From the NCBI RefSeq assembly GCF_035222485.1, contig NC_085920.1:4154001-4218000 (forward strand): a stretch of 64,000 nt of DNA, read 5' to 3'. The stretch is from Podospora pseudoanserina. Lineage: Eukaryota > Ascomycota > Sordariomycetes > Sordariales > Podosporaceae. The notes under the pieces were generated by a model that was not told the DNA's origin, ran no database searches, and saw only the letters and a list, made by a program, of their open reading frames with translations. Of this stretch, positions 10,590 through 23,646 are shown piece after piece (position 1 is the first letter of the stretch; each line of letters opens with the position of its first letter). A program made the translations under genes and the position numbers.

Positions 10590-13500
10590 GGGTGAGAGTT
10601 GGGAAAGGGGCGTTTGGGTGATGGACTGGAAGGAGGATAGATGCTACAGGATCACTGTTGGGGGCTATGGGACATGGTATGGCTGTTAATAGATGGAATA
10701 TCGGCATTTTCATGGGTTTTACCAGCAAATGCCTGCAATTATTTGGTGCGTGTTGGATTAGGGAAGTATGTGAAGTGTTAAAGATCCTACGTGGTATGTG
10801 AGCTGCATATTTCGTCGCGGTGAATGAAAGAGCAGAAAACTCAAGAAAATCTACATTTACCTAGTGGAGATATGAGCAATGAACCTTGAGATCGGAAACT
10901 GGTCTCAGGCGGATGTTTAAGAAGTATTTCAACGGTATCCCTATGAGGCGTCAGGTTGAGGTCTTTGACAATAAGTAGGACCAAAGTGCAGCTTTGCGTT
11001 TTGGATAACCTGTTGGTTCTTTCAACTTTCATCATATGGAAGCCCTGGGTACTTTGACGTAGGTCACCAAGTCATCCATAGTAGATATTACAGGGGCTAG
11101 GGAGAGATGTAAACAGAGGTCAGTTCACTGTTGTTTAAACCATACCTTACATATTCACTAAATGCCGACAGGTATACCTGATAGCCGACAAACCCCGGCA
11201 GCTAGAACTCGGTAAAGATAACGGCCCAACAATCAAAGATGCGCCGCTTGGTAGGCATGTCTCATCAACGTACACATCTACTCTCACATTTCAGTTCTTA
11301 CATTCCACAGAACAACGCATAGACCCTCACAGCTGACATGGACTCAGGGCCTTGCCATGAGATTAGACAAACGAATGATCTGTACCCTGAATCACCAGCA
11401 GAAAAGCATGACGCAGTCTCAGTAACGTACGTTTGCGTCAACGGTGACGTTGATGATGGCTGTCACATGGAACTCGACGTCAACATCATCGAGATCAACA
11501 AAAGCAAATCCAACTCGAGACATGAGCAGCAGTAATGACGGCGGCAAGCTCTTTTGACACATTTCGCCGACGATCTAAGATCGACATAATACCCATCTAC
11601 CTCGCCGCCATGCTTTCCCCCAGAAAAAGACCACCACCAAAACCTCCCAATGTCCTTTTTGCCATCCTAAAGTTCCTCACCGTTACTCACCGAGAACGAG
11701 ATCGATGTCTCGGCTAACTCATCATCCACCCACCTGATTCCTTTTCTTCTTCCCAAACCCCCCACCCCGTCCCCGAGTGTCTCGGTCTGTGTCTTCCTCC
11801 AGCTCCCCACCCGCCATGAGCTAACTTTAGCATTACCCACGGCATCCTTTCCCACCCATCCATGTACATACACTAGATTATCCCGCTCTCCTCCTCCTCT
11901 AACCCATGAATGTATCCTTTCGCCACCCCTCGGAAGCGGGAAGACAACAACAGCAGCTCAAGAAAACAACAGTGCGAGGTTACCCCCCTAAACCCCCCTC
12001 CGCCCCCAGAAGAGGAAAAAAACTGACGACAAACAACGTCACATAAGAAGTCTAGAAGCCGATCGGCACATGTAGAGGCCACCGGGTTCAAAACTAAAAA
12101 GTTCCTCCTCGTGGCACTAAAACACACATCAACTGCACTGCTGCGCTGCAATAAAAGCCGAGTTCACTCCAGCCCAGTCGAGGCCAACCCCCCCTCCTTC
12201 CTACTTCTCGGCCCAAACCCTAACCGAAGCCTGCCCCCGGGATGTCTTGCGGCGTCCCCGGTCAGGTGCCGGTTCGCCTCGCGCTGATCATCACCCTCTT
12301 CTTCCAGTCTACTACTGCAGAACACACCACGCGAGGAGGGGAAGAGGAAAAAGATGCGGGGGAAACACAACAATCCTACCTCCCTTGTGCCCTTTGGGCT
12401 AGTATACACACAACCAGCCCATCCCATTTTCATCATTTTTACCTATCCTAGTGTAGTTCCTAGTAACTGGCAAGTGGTGTGTAAACATCCCTTCACCATC
12501 CAGAGGAATGTTGAACATGATGATATCCCTTTCCCTTCCCCGTCAACGGAGGCCGCATATAATGCAGAAAAAAGGTGGAAATAACACCTCCCTCCCTCCC
12601 TCCCCTTGCTGCCCTCATGGAATAGAATGTTTTTGGGAAATAAGAAAGAAGAAAAGAGCAGCAAGCAGGTACACACATAACACATACACAGTCACGCAGT
12701 CAGGCGGCAATGAACGGCGGCCAACCCACCCCCCACCGTCTTTGCATTCGCAAAATGGCACCAGCACACACAACGCGCTGACCTCATGGTTAGAAATCTT
12801 GGGGAAAGCAAAAGGTGTGTGTGGGTGTCATGACAAGGGGTCCATCACAACCGTGCGAGAAGGCGCGCGCGTCAAATGTGTGCGGGATGCTCATCAATCC
12901 TTCCTTTCTGCAGTCTGCCAGGGGGAAATTTGAGAAAGCACCCTTCTGTCCCGTGGCGGCGGCTGCGGGCGATAACCGATTGATACCTTTCATTCACGCG
13001 TTCACGTTGGGAGGGATACCTATCTCAGCTCTTACCCGGGGATCGAGAAGAAGAGGGAGGGGGCGGTTAACGAAATCGGGATCTCGGGTACAAGAAGAGT
13101 GAGTCTGACTGATAGAGAACACACATACAGATGTGTAATCCAGGTGACGAAAGGGTATAAAAGAGCAAAAGAGTGCGGAATTTGTTGCGGCCGCTTGCAT
13201 GACGGCGGGGAGGGCAAAAAGTTGTGAGCCCCGTCCTGACATATCAAAAATTAGGCCGACTCTGAAATCTCACTGTTGTGTAAACATCTTGCACATCCTC
13301 TTCAAATTGGTCGGCGATTTGCGTAACGATAGAGTTATCGTTCCTGCATAACCCGTCAGGCATTCGTACGAAGACGTCTCAAATCAATCTTGGTATCCAA
13401 AGAAAAAAAACAGATCAACACAGCCTCGGGCCGTTGAGCTAACACAGCATATAAGACTGGAATGGCGAACAACAAGTTTCCAACAACACACAAGAAACTC

Positions 13501-16500
13501 CGATGGACGGATGGACGGACGAGGGCTGATGCGTGGCGTTTTCCCTGGACAAACTGGCAAGGGAAAACGTCCGACGACGAGTGCTGTGCTGCCCCCTTTT
13601 TCCCCTGCAGGAAAAAGAAGAAGCATTTGGGTGGTTTCCGACCTGAGACTTCGTTTCCTGCAGGAACAAGAGACAGGATCGACCATCACGCATTATGTTG
13701 AGTATCTGCAGTCAATTTATTAGCCCATGCCATAGATGCGGCTCAAAATCCACAGAATTAGAATCTGTAAAGTCTGTGAGGGCCGTAAATGAATCTTAAA
13801 TTACTTCCCCCACGTTGCATTTGCAGCCTCCCATCATTGATTCGTCTGCTGCCCTCGACGGGATCCAGGGAGCTCCCGTTGCCGAACAAGACGATCGACG
13901 ACCGATCTGATTAACCTCTGATCGCCTGTCAGCGTCCCCGTCAGAAGGCTTGTCAGTCAGTCGTTCAAATATCCCAACTTGCCTGTCGTCATGGAGATGA
14001 TGAAAAAAATGATGATGATGATGGTGATGATGAACAACCCACCGCCCAGATGAAGAGGTTGGATTCCCGTGTCCTCGTCCTCGCACCAGGCAGAACGGTG
14101 TGGGCTTGCCGATAAACACTGTGCCCGTTGGAGGATGCAGGGATTTTCACCATGTACCTGCTTGTACCTTTTGGTCATGTTGTCCAACAGGGAGCTTTGG
14201 ACAAGGCTCCCCTCCAGACACACACGTGGCCGCCCGGGCCAGCAAATAATCCTAATCTCCTGGCCCCTGGGACGTGCTCCATCAGGGCGTCAAACACTGT
14301 TCTTTCTGACCGTGGGCGGTGAACCTCTGGTTCAGGTACCGATGTTGGATGAGCACAAAAGGTTCGCCGTGGTTCAGCGTTTGGCCGTCCATTGAGACCG
14401 CTGGTGGAAGCGATTCGCCTTCAGTCCCTCACTGTGATTGTCTACCGCGAAGGACTGGTTGTGACTGCTGGCAGCGCGCGCGGCGGGTTACGAGCTGGTT
14501 TCCTGCTTGAGCAGCCCCGTCATCCATGACAGCGTTACACTCGGATTCAGTCGTGTCCTCCCCATCTCTCCAGCTCCCCCGCCCCGCCGCGGCTCTGGAG
14601 CTGGATCAAAAGCTTCGATAAGGTGAAGGAAGGTCCACTCTTGGCCGCCCGGCGCTGCGGACAAAAATGTTAGACCGTTGTTAAGCTTGCCGGTCTCGGT
14701 CATTTTCAAACCCGAGAGTGTTGGACACTGCTTACCACCACTGTTGGACCGTCATCTTGGCCGCTGCTTGCATTAGCTTTGGCTTCCTCTACGAACTGCC
14801 GGTGCTCACTACTATCATCGAACATTCGTTGCCGACTTCATGGTAGTCAACCATGGATGGCATAGGATGGGTGTTATGTTATGAAGGCTGTACAGCACCG
14901 TAGCACACAGACCCCACGCATTGACCCGTACGCGAACCAATGAGCAAGGCTGGCGTGGGAGTTCGACGCAATGCTACTCATCTGCTTGTCGTTACAAAGC
15001 TGTGATTCTGTGTGTCAGCAAGATACGGATAACGCTGGGGAGATACGTACGCTGAAATGTACAAGAAAAGTTCCCGATCAGACCTTTGAGTTTGACAGGT
15101 CGAAATGATCTGTTGAGACACCGACTGACCTTGGCTCGCCTGATGACATCGAAACTGTGCTGTGGAGCTGATTCGATCGCTTGCCGTAGGTTCATTGCTG
15201 TTTCTTTTCTTCGTCTGAGCAGTCGTTCTGATGCCCATGAGCTGCGTGGGTTGTGACGTATGGCTGGTGATACGGACCCACCTAGGTAACTTCTCAGAGA
15301 CGGCCGATGTGACTGTGGTTTTTGTCCTATATCGCACATCTTAAGAAAATCCGGGATGGGGGAGCTTGGGCTTGAGCGCCCGCAATTTCGTAATCACTTG
15401 CTGAGACCCATCAGCCAAAGAGAAGGCCATCCTCAAGCCACAAGATGCAGAGCGGGATGCACCCGAACCAGCCTCTGGTCTCCGGTCTGCTTTGTTGCGC
15501 CAACCGAGTATGCATCTGCTCTCCAACCGCAGCATCTTCCTGCTTCGGAGTGCTGAAAAGTGCCGAATGCTTGGTAGGAGAAGCAGGAAGAAAACGGGAC
15601 AGCATTCTGATCGAACGGGATGTCTGAAGATTTCGGCATGGTGGTTTTCCAACCGAACGGTCTTTTTGCAGAGTGTCACCCCCACTCTAGAGTGCGACAG
15701 AACGGGCGCCATAAATAGAAATGTGCATGCACTGTAGCAGCACGTCTCCTGTATTCGACTGTAGCGTAGTGCTGGAAAATGCGGTGTTACGGTGCGGCGC
15801 TGTGTCTTCGACTTCTTGTCCAACAAATCTCCGTCAGGTTGTGGAAATCTGGTGGATGGGAAATCATCAGCTGCAAGTGACGCCCGGGAACCACCTAAGC
15901 TGCCGCACCCGTCCAACTTGGTTACCGTCATGGCAGCGCCGACGGGCGGTATCTGTGCTTCTTCGGTGAGGTGAGCTTTCACCTCGTCACCTCATCTGCA
16001 GAGCAGGATGCACATCATCCTTGAGCGGGGTAATCTACGAGGCGCGTGCCTGGACGAGAGAATCCCATGGTTGGGAGGGTTGGGGGTTGTCAAAGTCGTA
16101 CGGTATTTTTTTTCTTTATCCCTCTTCACCATCGCAGGGTGGTATCGAGAAGTGTTGGATGTCACCGTGTTGCCTGTTCGAGTGCTGCTCCAGTTGCTAC
16201 TCCAGTGCTGCTGTTGTCGGTGGAGTTCGTTCGAGTTGGAGTCTGTCATCAGGCGACTTCTGGATATCTCTTCCTGCAGCAGGGCGGGAAACGGCAAGGT
16301 TTGGCGGTCGTCGGTGCATCAGGCGAATCAGAAGAGGCGGTAAGCGAAAGCGGCCGGTGTGGACTGGCATCCGCTGCCATCTGGCGGCCACCTCAGCGGG
16401 GAGTGCTAGGAAGAGAGAAGGAACTTCTCGACAACCCCGCGATAATTGTTCCTGACCTTGCAAGGATGCCGATTGCATCAGACAGCTGCAGCGCGAGGCT

Positions 16501-19235
16501 TGTTTGCTTTGCCGCAACTGTCAACTCCACCGCTGTTTCTCCCTCACGAAACACTGGTGCGAAGCTATTCACTCAACGGCTTCTAGAGAAATCCCAATGG
16601 GGTGGGAGCCGGGAAAAATGCTTGGTGTGGAGTTGGCACTCAACCTCAACTTCTTCAATAACACCAACAGACTCGTACAAAGACGCAGTGAGATGCTCGG
16701 TTACACAGACACTGTCGTCAAGACGCAGGACATGTCTCTGGTCATCCAGTCAGAAACCGTGGAGCAACACGTTGAAGGACCCGCCTCGCCGATTTCAGGA
16801 CCTCCCTAACAGATATCGTGAGAGAAGGGCCAAAGGGCTTCTTCGCCTACACTAGTTTTGGTGTCGATCCGGCAGCAACCGGCGGCGGCTGGACTTGAGG
16901 CTGAGGCGCCGGCATAGGACGACCCTTCGGCACCGAATTACGGGTTGGCATTCTGTTCACGGCGTGTCGCCTCCCAGGAAATTGGATGAGATGCAAGTTA
17001 CAGCCAACAGAGATTCTGCCACGCCGTTCTTGTGCTTTGTGCTCTGATGGAAGATGTGCAACTCCGAGTCGTCTCGGAAATCAAGTGACGCTCTCTTTCG
17101 AGGTTCAAGTTCAACAGATGAGATGGACAGGACAACAACAATAACAGCAGCGAGTTATCATCGGATTCATCACAACGAGATGTCGCTGACTCGCTGATGA
17201 GCATGGTGGAGGCAATGGCTGACGGTGGCATAACCCCACACTTTGGTGGCAGCGCAGAGACCATATCCGATATGGCCCGTGCAAATTCCACTGGGTGTTG
17301 CGCTGCCTTTTGCTTTCTTTCTCGTTCAGCAATCTTATGCTGTGGAAGCCATGGTGGTACAAACCCGTCGACCCCCTTTTGAGATGGCATCGAACTGATC
17401 AGACAGATCGCAGCCAGCCGCAGCCATCGCACCCCGATTGGTGTTCCCTGCCACGCCTGCGTTGAGTGATGAGCTCTCGACTGGTCACGCGAATGTCTTC
17501 GATGTCTCTCCCTTGTCCCCAACACTGGTCTGGTCTCCTGGTCTCCTGGTCTCTCTGGCTCCCGAGGCACGGTGCCTCCCGGCTTCGGGCGGTTGGCTTT
17601 TCTTTCTCTCTCCCACACGATTCCACTCCTCCATCTTTCCTCCGCCTCTCAGAAGTTCTCGGCTTCGGCACCGTCTCTTTAACCCCACACAGTGCACCCA
17701 TCCCACAGCAACAGCTCCGCTCCCCAGGGGCTCTAGCTCGCGCTCGACCCGCCCGGCATCCCTTCCACGAGGCTCCGGCTCCGCCAACGGCTTTTCCTAT
17801 TGCTCAGGCTCATCACCTCAGAGTTTTCCCTCCGAGCTGCAGGGTCTTGTGGCCCAGGAGTCCAGATGCCTTCAGTACGGACGGATGCCCAACTCGCAAA
17901 ATCTCCCGATCACAGAGCAACCAAAAGTCGCCAGGGTCTACATACATAGGTAGCCTGCAGGGTGGCACCGACGCTGCCACTTGGGTCTTGATCCAGGGAC
18001 GCTGTGGCTCTGTGCGAGCTGGTGTTCAGGATGCAAGGATGTGTAAGGGACGCCAAGAATGTCCAGGCGGGGAGCTCGGGACCAGGCCAGGGTGGGATTT
18101 CTCGTCCCAAGGGGTACCCAGAGGTTCCAACCGCTCCCAGTGCCCGGCGTCCGCTCACGCTCAAGCTCCTACTCCCAGCCTCTGCCTCTGCCTCTGCAGT
18201 CCCACGCCGCCTGCCCACCCGCCTGCAGTCTGTACTGACAGCGCGCTGCCCTCCTCTTCCTTGCTCGCTGCAAGTGTCCCTGGCTTGTGTGAAAATGCCC
18301 CGGGGAGCCGGTCGCCCCAGCACACCCCAAGGTCTTGGTGCTGCTCACCAAAAGGTCCACAGCTTGCCCGAGGTGCCTATCAGAGCGCCCACGTTCGTCC
18401 TTCGTACCCAGTGGTACCTAGTGGAGAGAACTCACCCTGGGTCCCTGGCTGTCTCCCTGGTCCTACCCTTGTTGAGGGTGTCGCTCCTCGTTCGCCCACA
18501 CACCACCTCACCACCATCCCCTTCCAAGCCCAGCCTGTGGCCCCAGCACCCGCCGCCTGCATGCCGAACCACACCACCCTCCTGCCGCTTCATGACCCGC
18601 GACACGTCCTGGAGCAGTGTCGAGTCTCGATGGGTTCTTGCACGGCGAGAGCCTGGGTGATGCACGGCACGCAGCAGAGCACAGGTTCGGGACAAGTAAC
18701 AACGCCCCTTCTCCACTCCCCCCCTCCCCCCCTTCGTTCCCTCTCGCCTTGCCCTGTCTTGTCCTGTTGTGACTGATGAGACTGTTCAGCAGCAAGTCCT
18801 CAGCAGGGAACAGAAAGAAGCCGCGAAAAAGTGAGACGGGGAGAGCCCTGTACACGAGCTGTGTCTTGCCGTTCCGCTCCGGGTCTCGCCTCGCCCACCC
18901 CCCTCCCACCCCCGTTCAGTTCATCGCTCAGTCTTAAACTGGTTAAGACCTCCTGGCCGGGTGCCCACCCCATCCACGCGCTCCTGACCCCTGGTACCTT
19001 AGTGTCCTGATCGGGCCCACACGTTCTTTGACATTTCCCCCGTCCATATCACTCAAGAGTCCGCCTCACCCCAGTCACTCTTTTGTGTCCACCATCTCTG
19101 AGCCCGCAAAGACGCTGCCTCGTCTTCTGGGTCTTCTCGAGACAGGATCAATCTTCCTCACTCACGACGCACTCCGGACGACGTCGACGACGACGACGAC
19201 ACCTTCTACCGGACCGGTCGACCCAGTTGGACATC
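10590..19235. other. 8.6-kb gene-poor region upstream of the homeobox gene
   Basis: The longest space in the window without a supported gene. It has pyrimidine-rich tracts (for example CCTCCCTCCCTCC near 12588), a GAT-triplet run near 14008-14035, short tandem units (ATGGACGG near 13503, GGTCTCCT near 17530, CTCTGC near 18180) and many overlapping open frames on both strands between 17.4 and 18.9 kb. The frames have low-complexity Pro/Ser/Arg composition and open equally on both strands, so I read them as a product of base composition. The part near 17.4-19.2 kb may be a long 5' leader of the homeodomain gene. No tRNA or transposon was seen. Confidence 0.5.
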
Positions 19236-21228
19236 ATGGACATGGACTACATGGACCCTTACCGCCGATACGCCGTTCAGATGCAGGGCTATCATGGCAT
19301 CCAACAACAAACACAGCCCCAGGACCACCAGTATCCGTATTGGAGTCAGCATATGGTGGCCTACTACCAACAACACCAGCAAAGAGCAGTGATGATGGGA
19401 CAGGGAGGCATGCACATGTCCAAACAGACAGAGCCCAAGCCAAGACTGGCAAAGGACGAGGTGGAATTGTTGGAGCGCGAATTCAACAAGAACCCCAAGC
19501 CAAACAGCAGCACCAAGCGCGAGCTCGCTGAGCAAATGGGAGTGGAGGTTCCCAGGATCAACGTTGGTCTACCGCAATGCGTAGGAAGTGTCATATGCTA
19601 ACGTGCTTTTGCAGAATTGGTTCCAAAACCGCCGGGCAAAAGAGAAGCAGATGAGAAAGACAGCCGAATTCGAGGCGCAACAGGCAAGAGAAAAGGAGGC
19701 TTCGGAGGTCAAGGAATCCGGTGACCAAGAGCAGGGTACCGTGACCGAGTTCTACGGCCTGAGCAACAAGCACCAACCTCTTGGGTTATCAACTGCCAAG
19801 TTTGGGGGGAGCGATGATGGCACTGATAGCGATGATGGCGCTTCAGGACCACAGCCTCTCATCGAGTCAGCGGGCGCTTCATCCACAGTAACGCCTGGAG
19901 GTGACACTCCAGTAAGCCCAGGGAGTGATTACGTTCACGTCAAGTATGAACACGTCAAATCGCCCGTTCACCGCTCACAAGACGCATCGGACCTTGACCA
20001 GCCGTCAACAGCCATGAGCGCGTTCACCACGCCCCAACAGGAGATCAACTTTCAGCAGCCGACGCCTTTCAGCTTCAGGCAGGCGAACCCGGAGCTTTTG
20101 GATGGCTTGTCGGGCCATGAGCTGCACAGAGTCCAAAGCCAGGATCATATCGATACAGGGGAAACAAGTCACTTCGGCTCGTTCCCTGACCGAGACTATT
20201 TTGCGTCACCTCTCATCCCACGCTTCCCGTCTGAAATGATACCCGAAAACTTGGTCAGCGCCGAAACCGAGCTTCTCCAACGCCGAGTATCCGAGGAAAA
20301 TTTGGTGAAATGTGAAGCTCTGTCGCCGACTTCCTTGCCCGAGTCGCCTTTGACAGTGTCAGACTTGCGCTTCAAATCCCCACCACCCCCAGCTGATATC
20401 GCTGGCCGCAGGAAATTGCGACGTCCAGCGCCTCTCGGACCATCCTCCTTGAGAGGTGGCGCTGGGCCGAAAGCGGGCATTGAAGCTCCTCGAAGATCAG
20501 AAACGGCAAGCCCGATGAGACGCATCTCTTCCGCTACGGGAGGCCTAGGTGGGCGCGTACAAAAGTCGTTCATGGGACCAGGTGGACCGAGGTCGCCGTT
20601 TGCGATGGAGCGCAACAAGGAGGCGCTTCTTCAGAGTCTCCAGGACGGCCAATCTCCCGCAATGGCTTCTTTGAACAGCGCCATGTCACCGTTGAGCCCT
20701 GGGGGACACAATCAGAGCGCGCGTGAAGGAACAGTTGGTATCAGTTCTTCAGATGAAGAGGCTGGCTTTACGTATGGGTCCCTTGGTGCCGTGGGCGGGT
20801 TTTCCATGTATAAATCCGAGACCACCATGAAGACACCACCAGGGACTCCGGGTCTACAAATGGGTATGCAAGACGCATACTTCACAGGCTCCATGGACCA
20901 CGCCTGGAATTTCGCCCCACAGGACGAACCCCTTCCCACGCCAAGCCTCTGCAGCCACGGGGGATCCGAGCTTGAGTTCTCGATGGCGCCTCAGATGCCT
21001 GGTTATGTGGCCAGCCAGCCTGTGACACCCTCATTTCCGCCACAGTCCATGGGCCCAACATACAACGGTTTTTTTGGCCCTTCGCTCGCCCAAACCGAAT
21101 ATCACTTCCCCGACTCTTATGCAACTGAGCCATCAGCACGATCTTCGCCCACCAACATGCCACGATCGAAGCAATTCCAGTTTGCTCAAAATATCACCCC
21201 CCAGGACTTCAGTGCGGACAAGTCATAA
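19236..21228 (+). CDS. Homeodomain transcription factor
   Basis: Sequence-specific DNA-binding protein, probably a developmental regulator of the fungal homeobox (Pah/Kal-1/Htf-like) group; I cannot say which member. Exons 19236-19562 and 19615-21228 give 646 residues. The homeodomain spans about residues 66-124 and ends with helix 3 carrying N-W-F-Q-N-R-R-A-K-E-K. The 52-nt intron splits helix 3: donor GTTGGT, branch GCTAAC, acceptor TTGCAG. This junction gives R-I-N-N-W, which fits homeodomain spacing exactly. The N terminus is Q/Y/M rich, while the long C-terminal part is Ser/Pro rich and probably disordered, with many S-P/T-P sites. I chose the ATG before MDMDYMDPYRR; the frame is open further upstream to 19083, so a longer N terminus is possible. 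Confidence 0.93.
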
Positions 21229-21442
21229 ACCGTCAGTGTTCTGATTTCTGGCCCCTCGAAATCGAAGCGGGCCGTTGTACCATTATCATTTTTTGTTTTG
21301 TTTTATGCATGCAACAAAATCGTCTTGACCGAGTTTCTTTTGTCTTTGTTTTCGGAGTCGGGACGGTTGGAGTCGCGCAGCCCCTATAAACGTGGGATAT
21401 GGCTTTGGTTCTTCAAACGACTTATCAGCAACAATTACTTGA

Positions 21443-21459
21443 CAACACACACACACACA

Positions 21460-21516
<57 letters not shown>
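21443..21516. repeat. Composite microsatellite (AC)n(TC)n(AC)n
   Basis: Three consecutive dinucleotide blocks, AC then TC then AC, about 74 bp, roughly 215 bp after the homeobox stop codon and so probably within or near its 3' UTR. Alternating purine-pyrimidine AC blocks flank a pure pyrimidine TC block. Copy number will be polymorphic. Confidence 0.95.
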
Positions 21517-23386
21517 GGAAAAGTGGACTCACTTAATGTAATGATATACGGATATGTGTCTTTTTCTGGCTTCTTATGTCTTTTTTTTCTTTTTGGGAGG
21601 GTGGGGGGAGGTTTGGTCAACGGAATTGGTATTGGCTTTGGATACCCCTGCTTGGCATGAGAGAAAGGGGTTGTCCATCCCTTGGCTCTCACCCTGCGTT
21701 ACCTGGCGTCGGATGGATTCAATGCTCTAGTATAGGCATCATCTCAGCGGCAGCGGTGGTGCTGGTAGCATTTCGGGGGAGCATACACACAGCAGACATG
21801 GTGGAGGATATGGCTGTGATGAAAGAGGGATGCGAGAGAGAAAAAAAGATGTGGAAGCATATTTTGTATAAAGTCCGTCGTAAACGAAATGGACAGAAAA
21901 TGGGACACAGGAAAGAAGGCGGGAGGAGAAACCTGTTATGTACCTGATATATATACAACATGGATCACTGGCAGAGAAATCTGCCTGAGGCGCAATGGTT
22001 GAAGAAGAACAAAGAAACAACAGTTTGGCCGCGGCCGCTGATATTTGAACATGATTTCCGTTTCCCATACTGTCAATATGTGGTGGCATTCTGCCTTTTC
22101 CAGATTTCACTCTTACTAACTTCAATATATTGTGTTGAATTTCGTTTTTGCTGCTTGCGGCCCGGGCCGCGGGGAAGTGGGAGGGGGTCAAATAAGCATA
22201 TGTATGATCTGCTCGGTAAAGGTAGCCGAGTTGATAGTGTGGATGGAGATTTTTGGGGTGGGAATTCAATGATCTGCGTCAAGTGCCTTAGAAGTGTAAC
22301 AATTCGCCAAGATGAAATAGATTGATTTTCTCTGAGGAGGGGGGCGGGGCGGATGTTGTAACCCGTCCGGTTGTGTTTGTGGGTTGTGGGAGTTTTTTGG
22401 TTTGGTGGTTGGTTACACTTGGGGAAAGGAAGACCCTTGGGAGTTTGGTAGTATGCGCATAGCCGCCGGGTAAATGTTGATACTTTATTGCCATGACGTG
22501 TTTGTTAGGAGTTGGTGGCCGTATGCTGTGAAGCAAGGGCCTTTTGGTTTTAAATGTTGTGGAGAGGAGGAGAGACTTTGCTCTTTGGATCGGAGTTATG
22601 AACTAAACCCCTCGCCTTTAAGCGCTGACTAACTACCGCCAGGTTAGGTAGGTAGAGTGGTGGGATTGTTAGATCTAGACATGCATAACATACCTAACTT
22701 TAGTTGGCGATTTGAGATCGATGCATCACACTGCGAGGAGATCGATCCTACTGCTTAATGCGTACCTGCCCTACCTTATGTACGTGGCTGAGATCCTAGG
22801 CAATGGCTTATCTCTCTGAGCCTGTTGGTTAGGTACTTGCTGGTACTCATTCATCACCAACAACTGCCAAGTTCGCTTTTGATTAGCCCAAAACAGACGG
22901 CAATAAATTTAGAGGTAACGATCAGTGTGGGTTGTTGCCATTCCTTTGAGGGCGGTATTACAGCCCCAGGATATTGTTGAGCAAGCATAGAGAGGTGGGC
23001 AGCATCAAACAGATTCCAATATTATTCATTACATAACCTCAAAGTTGGAGCAGTTGGCTAACAACAAGCCCACCTGTTACATCAATAAACTTCCATTGCA
23101 CGTCGTGGGTGGCGATAGACGAAAAAGGCCTGCATGCAGCCCTTTACAAAAGCCAAAGGTGGAAAAGCCGATGAACCATATCATAACAAGATCCAGAGGT
23201 CAGTAGGTAGCATGAGGAAATTGGCACACTTCATATACCAGTTCAGAAATTTTTGCCTTGTAGCACCTATCTGACCAATATTGACCACCCTATCAATTCC
23301 ACTCCCTCTGATGAAAAGAGCAACATGCCAAAAATGTAGAAATACCCTCCATCATCCCTCTCTTTGTTGCCCCCTTCAGGCATACA

Positions 23387-23475
23387 TACACACACACACA
23401 CACACACACCCACACACCAAAATTTTTTTTAAAAAAAATAGGAGAGAAGAATGAGATCCAAAAAAAAAAACCCAA
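23387..23475. repeat. CA repeat with poly-T/poly-A runs
   Basis: A CA-dinucleotide run (23387-23418), then T8A8 near 23423-23439 and an A11 run near 23460. It lies about 170-260 bp beyond the MAPKKK stop codon on that gene's transcribed side, where the minus-strand transcript would read GT and U/A runs. Confidence 0.9.
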
Positions 23476-23646
23476 GGGGTATCCATTTCGTTTTCGTTTC
23501 GTGGTTTCGCTCAATGTGTACAACAAACATCTTTCAAAAGCAAACATGGTTTGCCAGTCTTTGGTCATGTAGTGCTGAGTAAATAAGTACCATAACACCC
23601 CATACAAAAAGAAAACAATGGGGCCATTAAGCATCACCCACCCAAC

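Larger units (their letters stand above)
21229..23646. other. Intergenic region after homeobox gene, 3' to MAPKKK
   Basis: 2.4 kb holding the 3' regions of two converging genes. It contains a composite microsatellite (21443-21516), AG/GGTA-type short motifs around 22625-22860 (TAGGTAGGTAG and its complement), and a block of CA repeats plus T8A8 and A11 runs at 23387-23475. No coding frame is convincing. Confidence 0.5.

Noticed and set aside
17466-18776. 436-codon plus-strand open frame upstream of the homeobox gene
   Set aside because: Low-complexity Pro/Ser/Arg composition, several other frames open over the same interval on both strands, no domain; explained by GC- and CT-rich base composition.
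21298-21660. Open frame crossing the AC/TC microsatellite
   Set aside because: Leu/Ser/His/Thr runs are simply the translated dinucleotide repeat.
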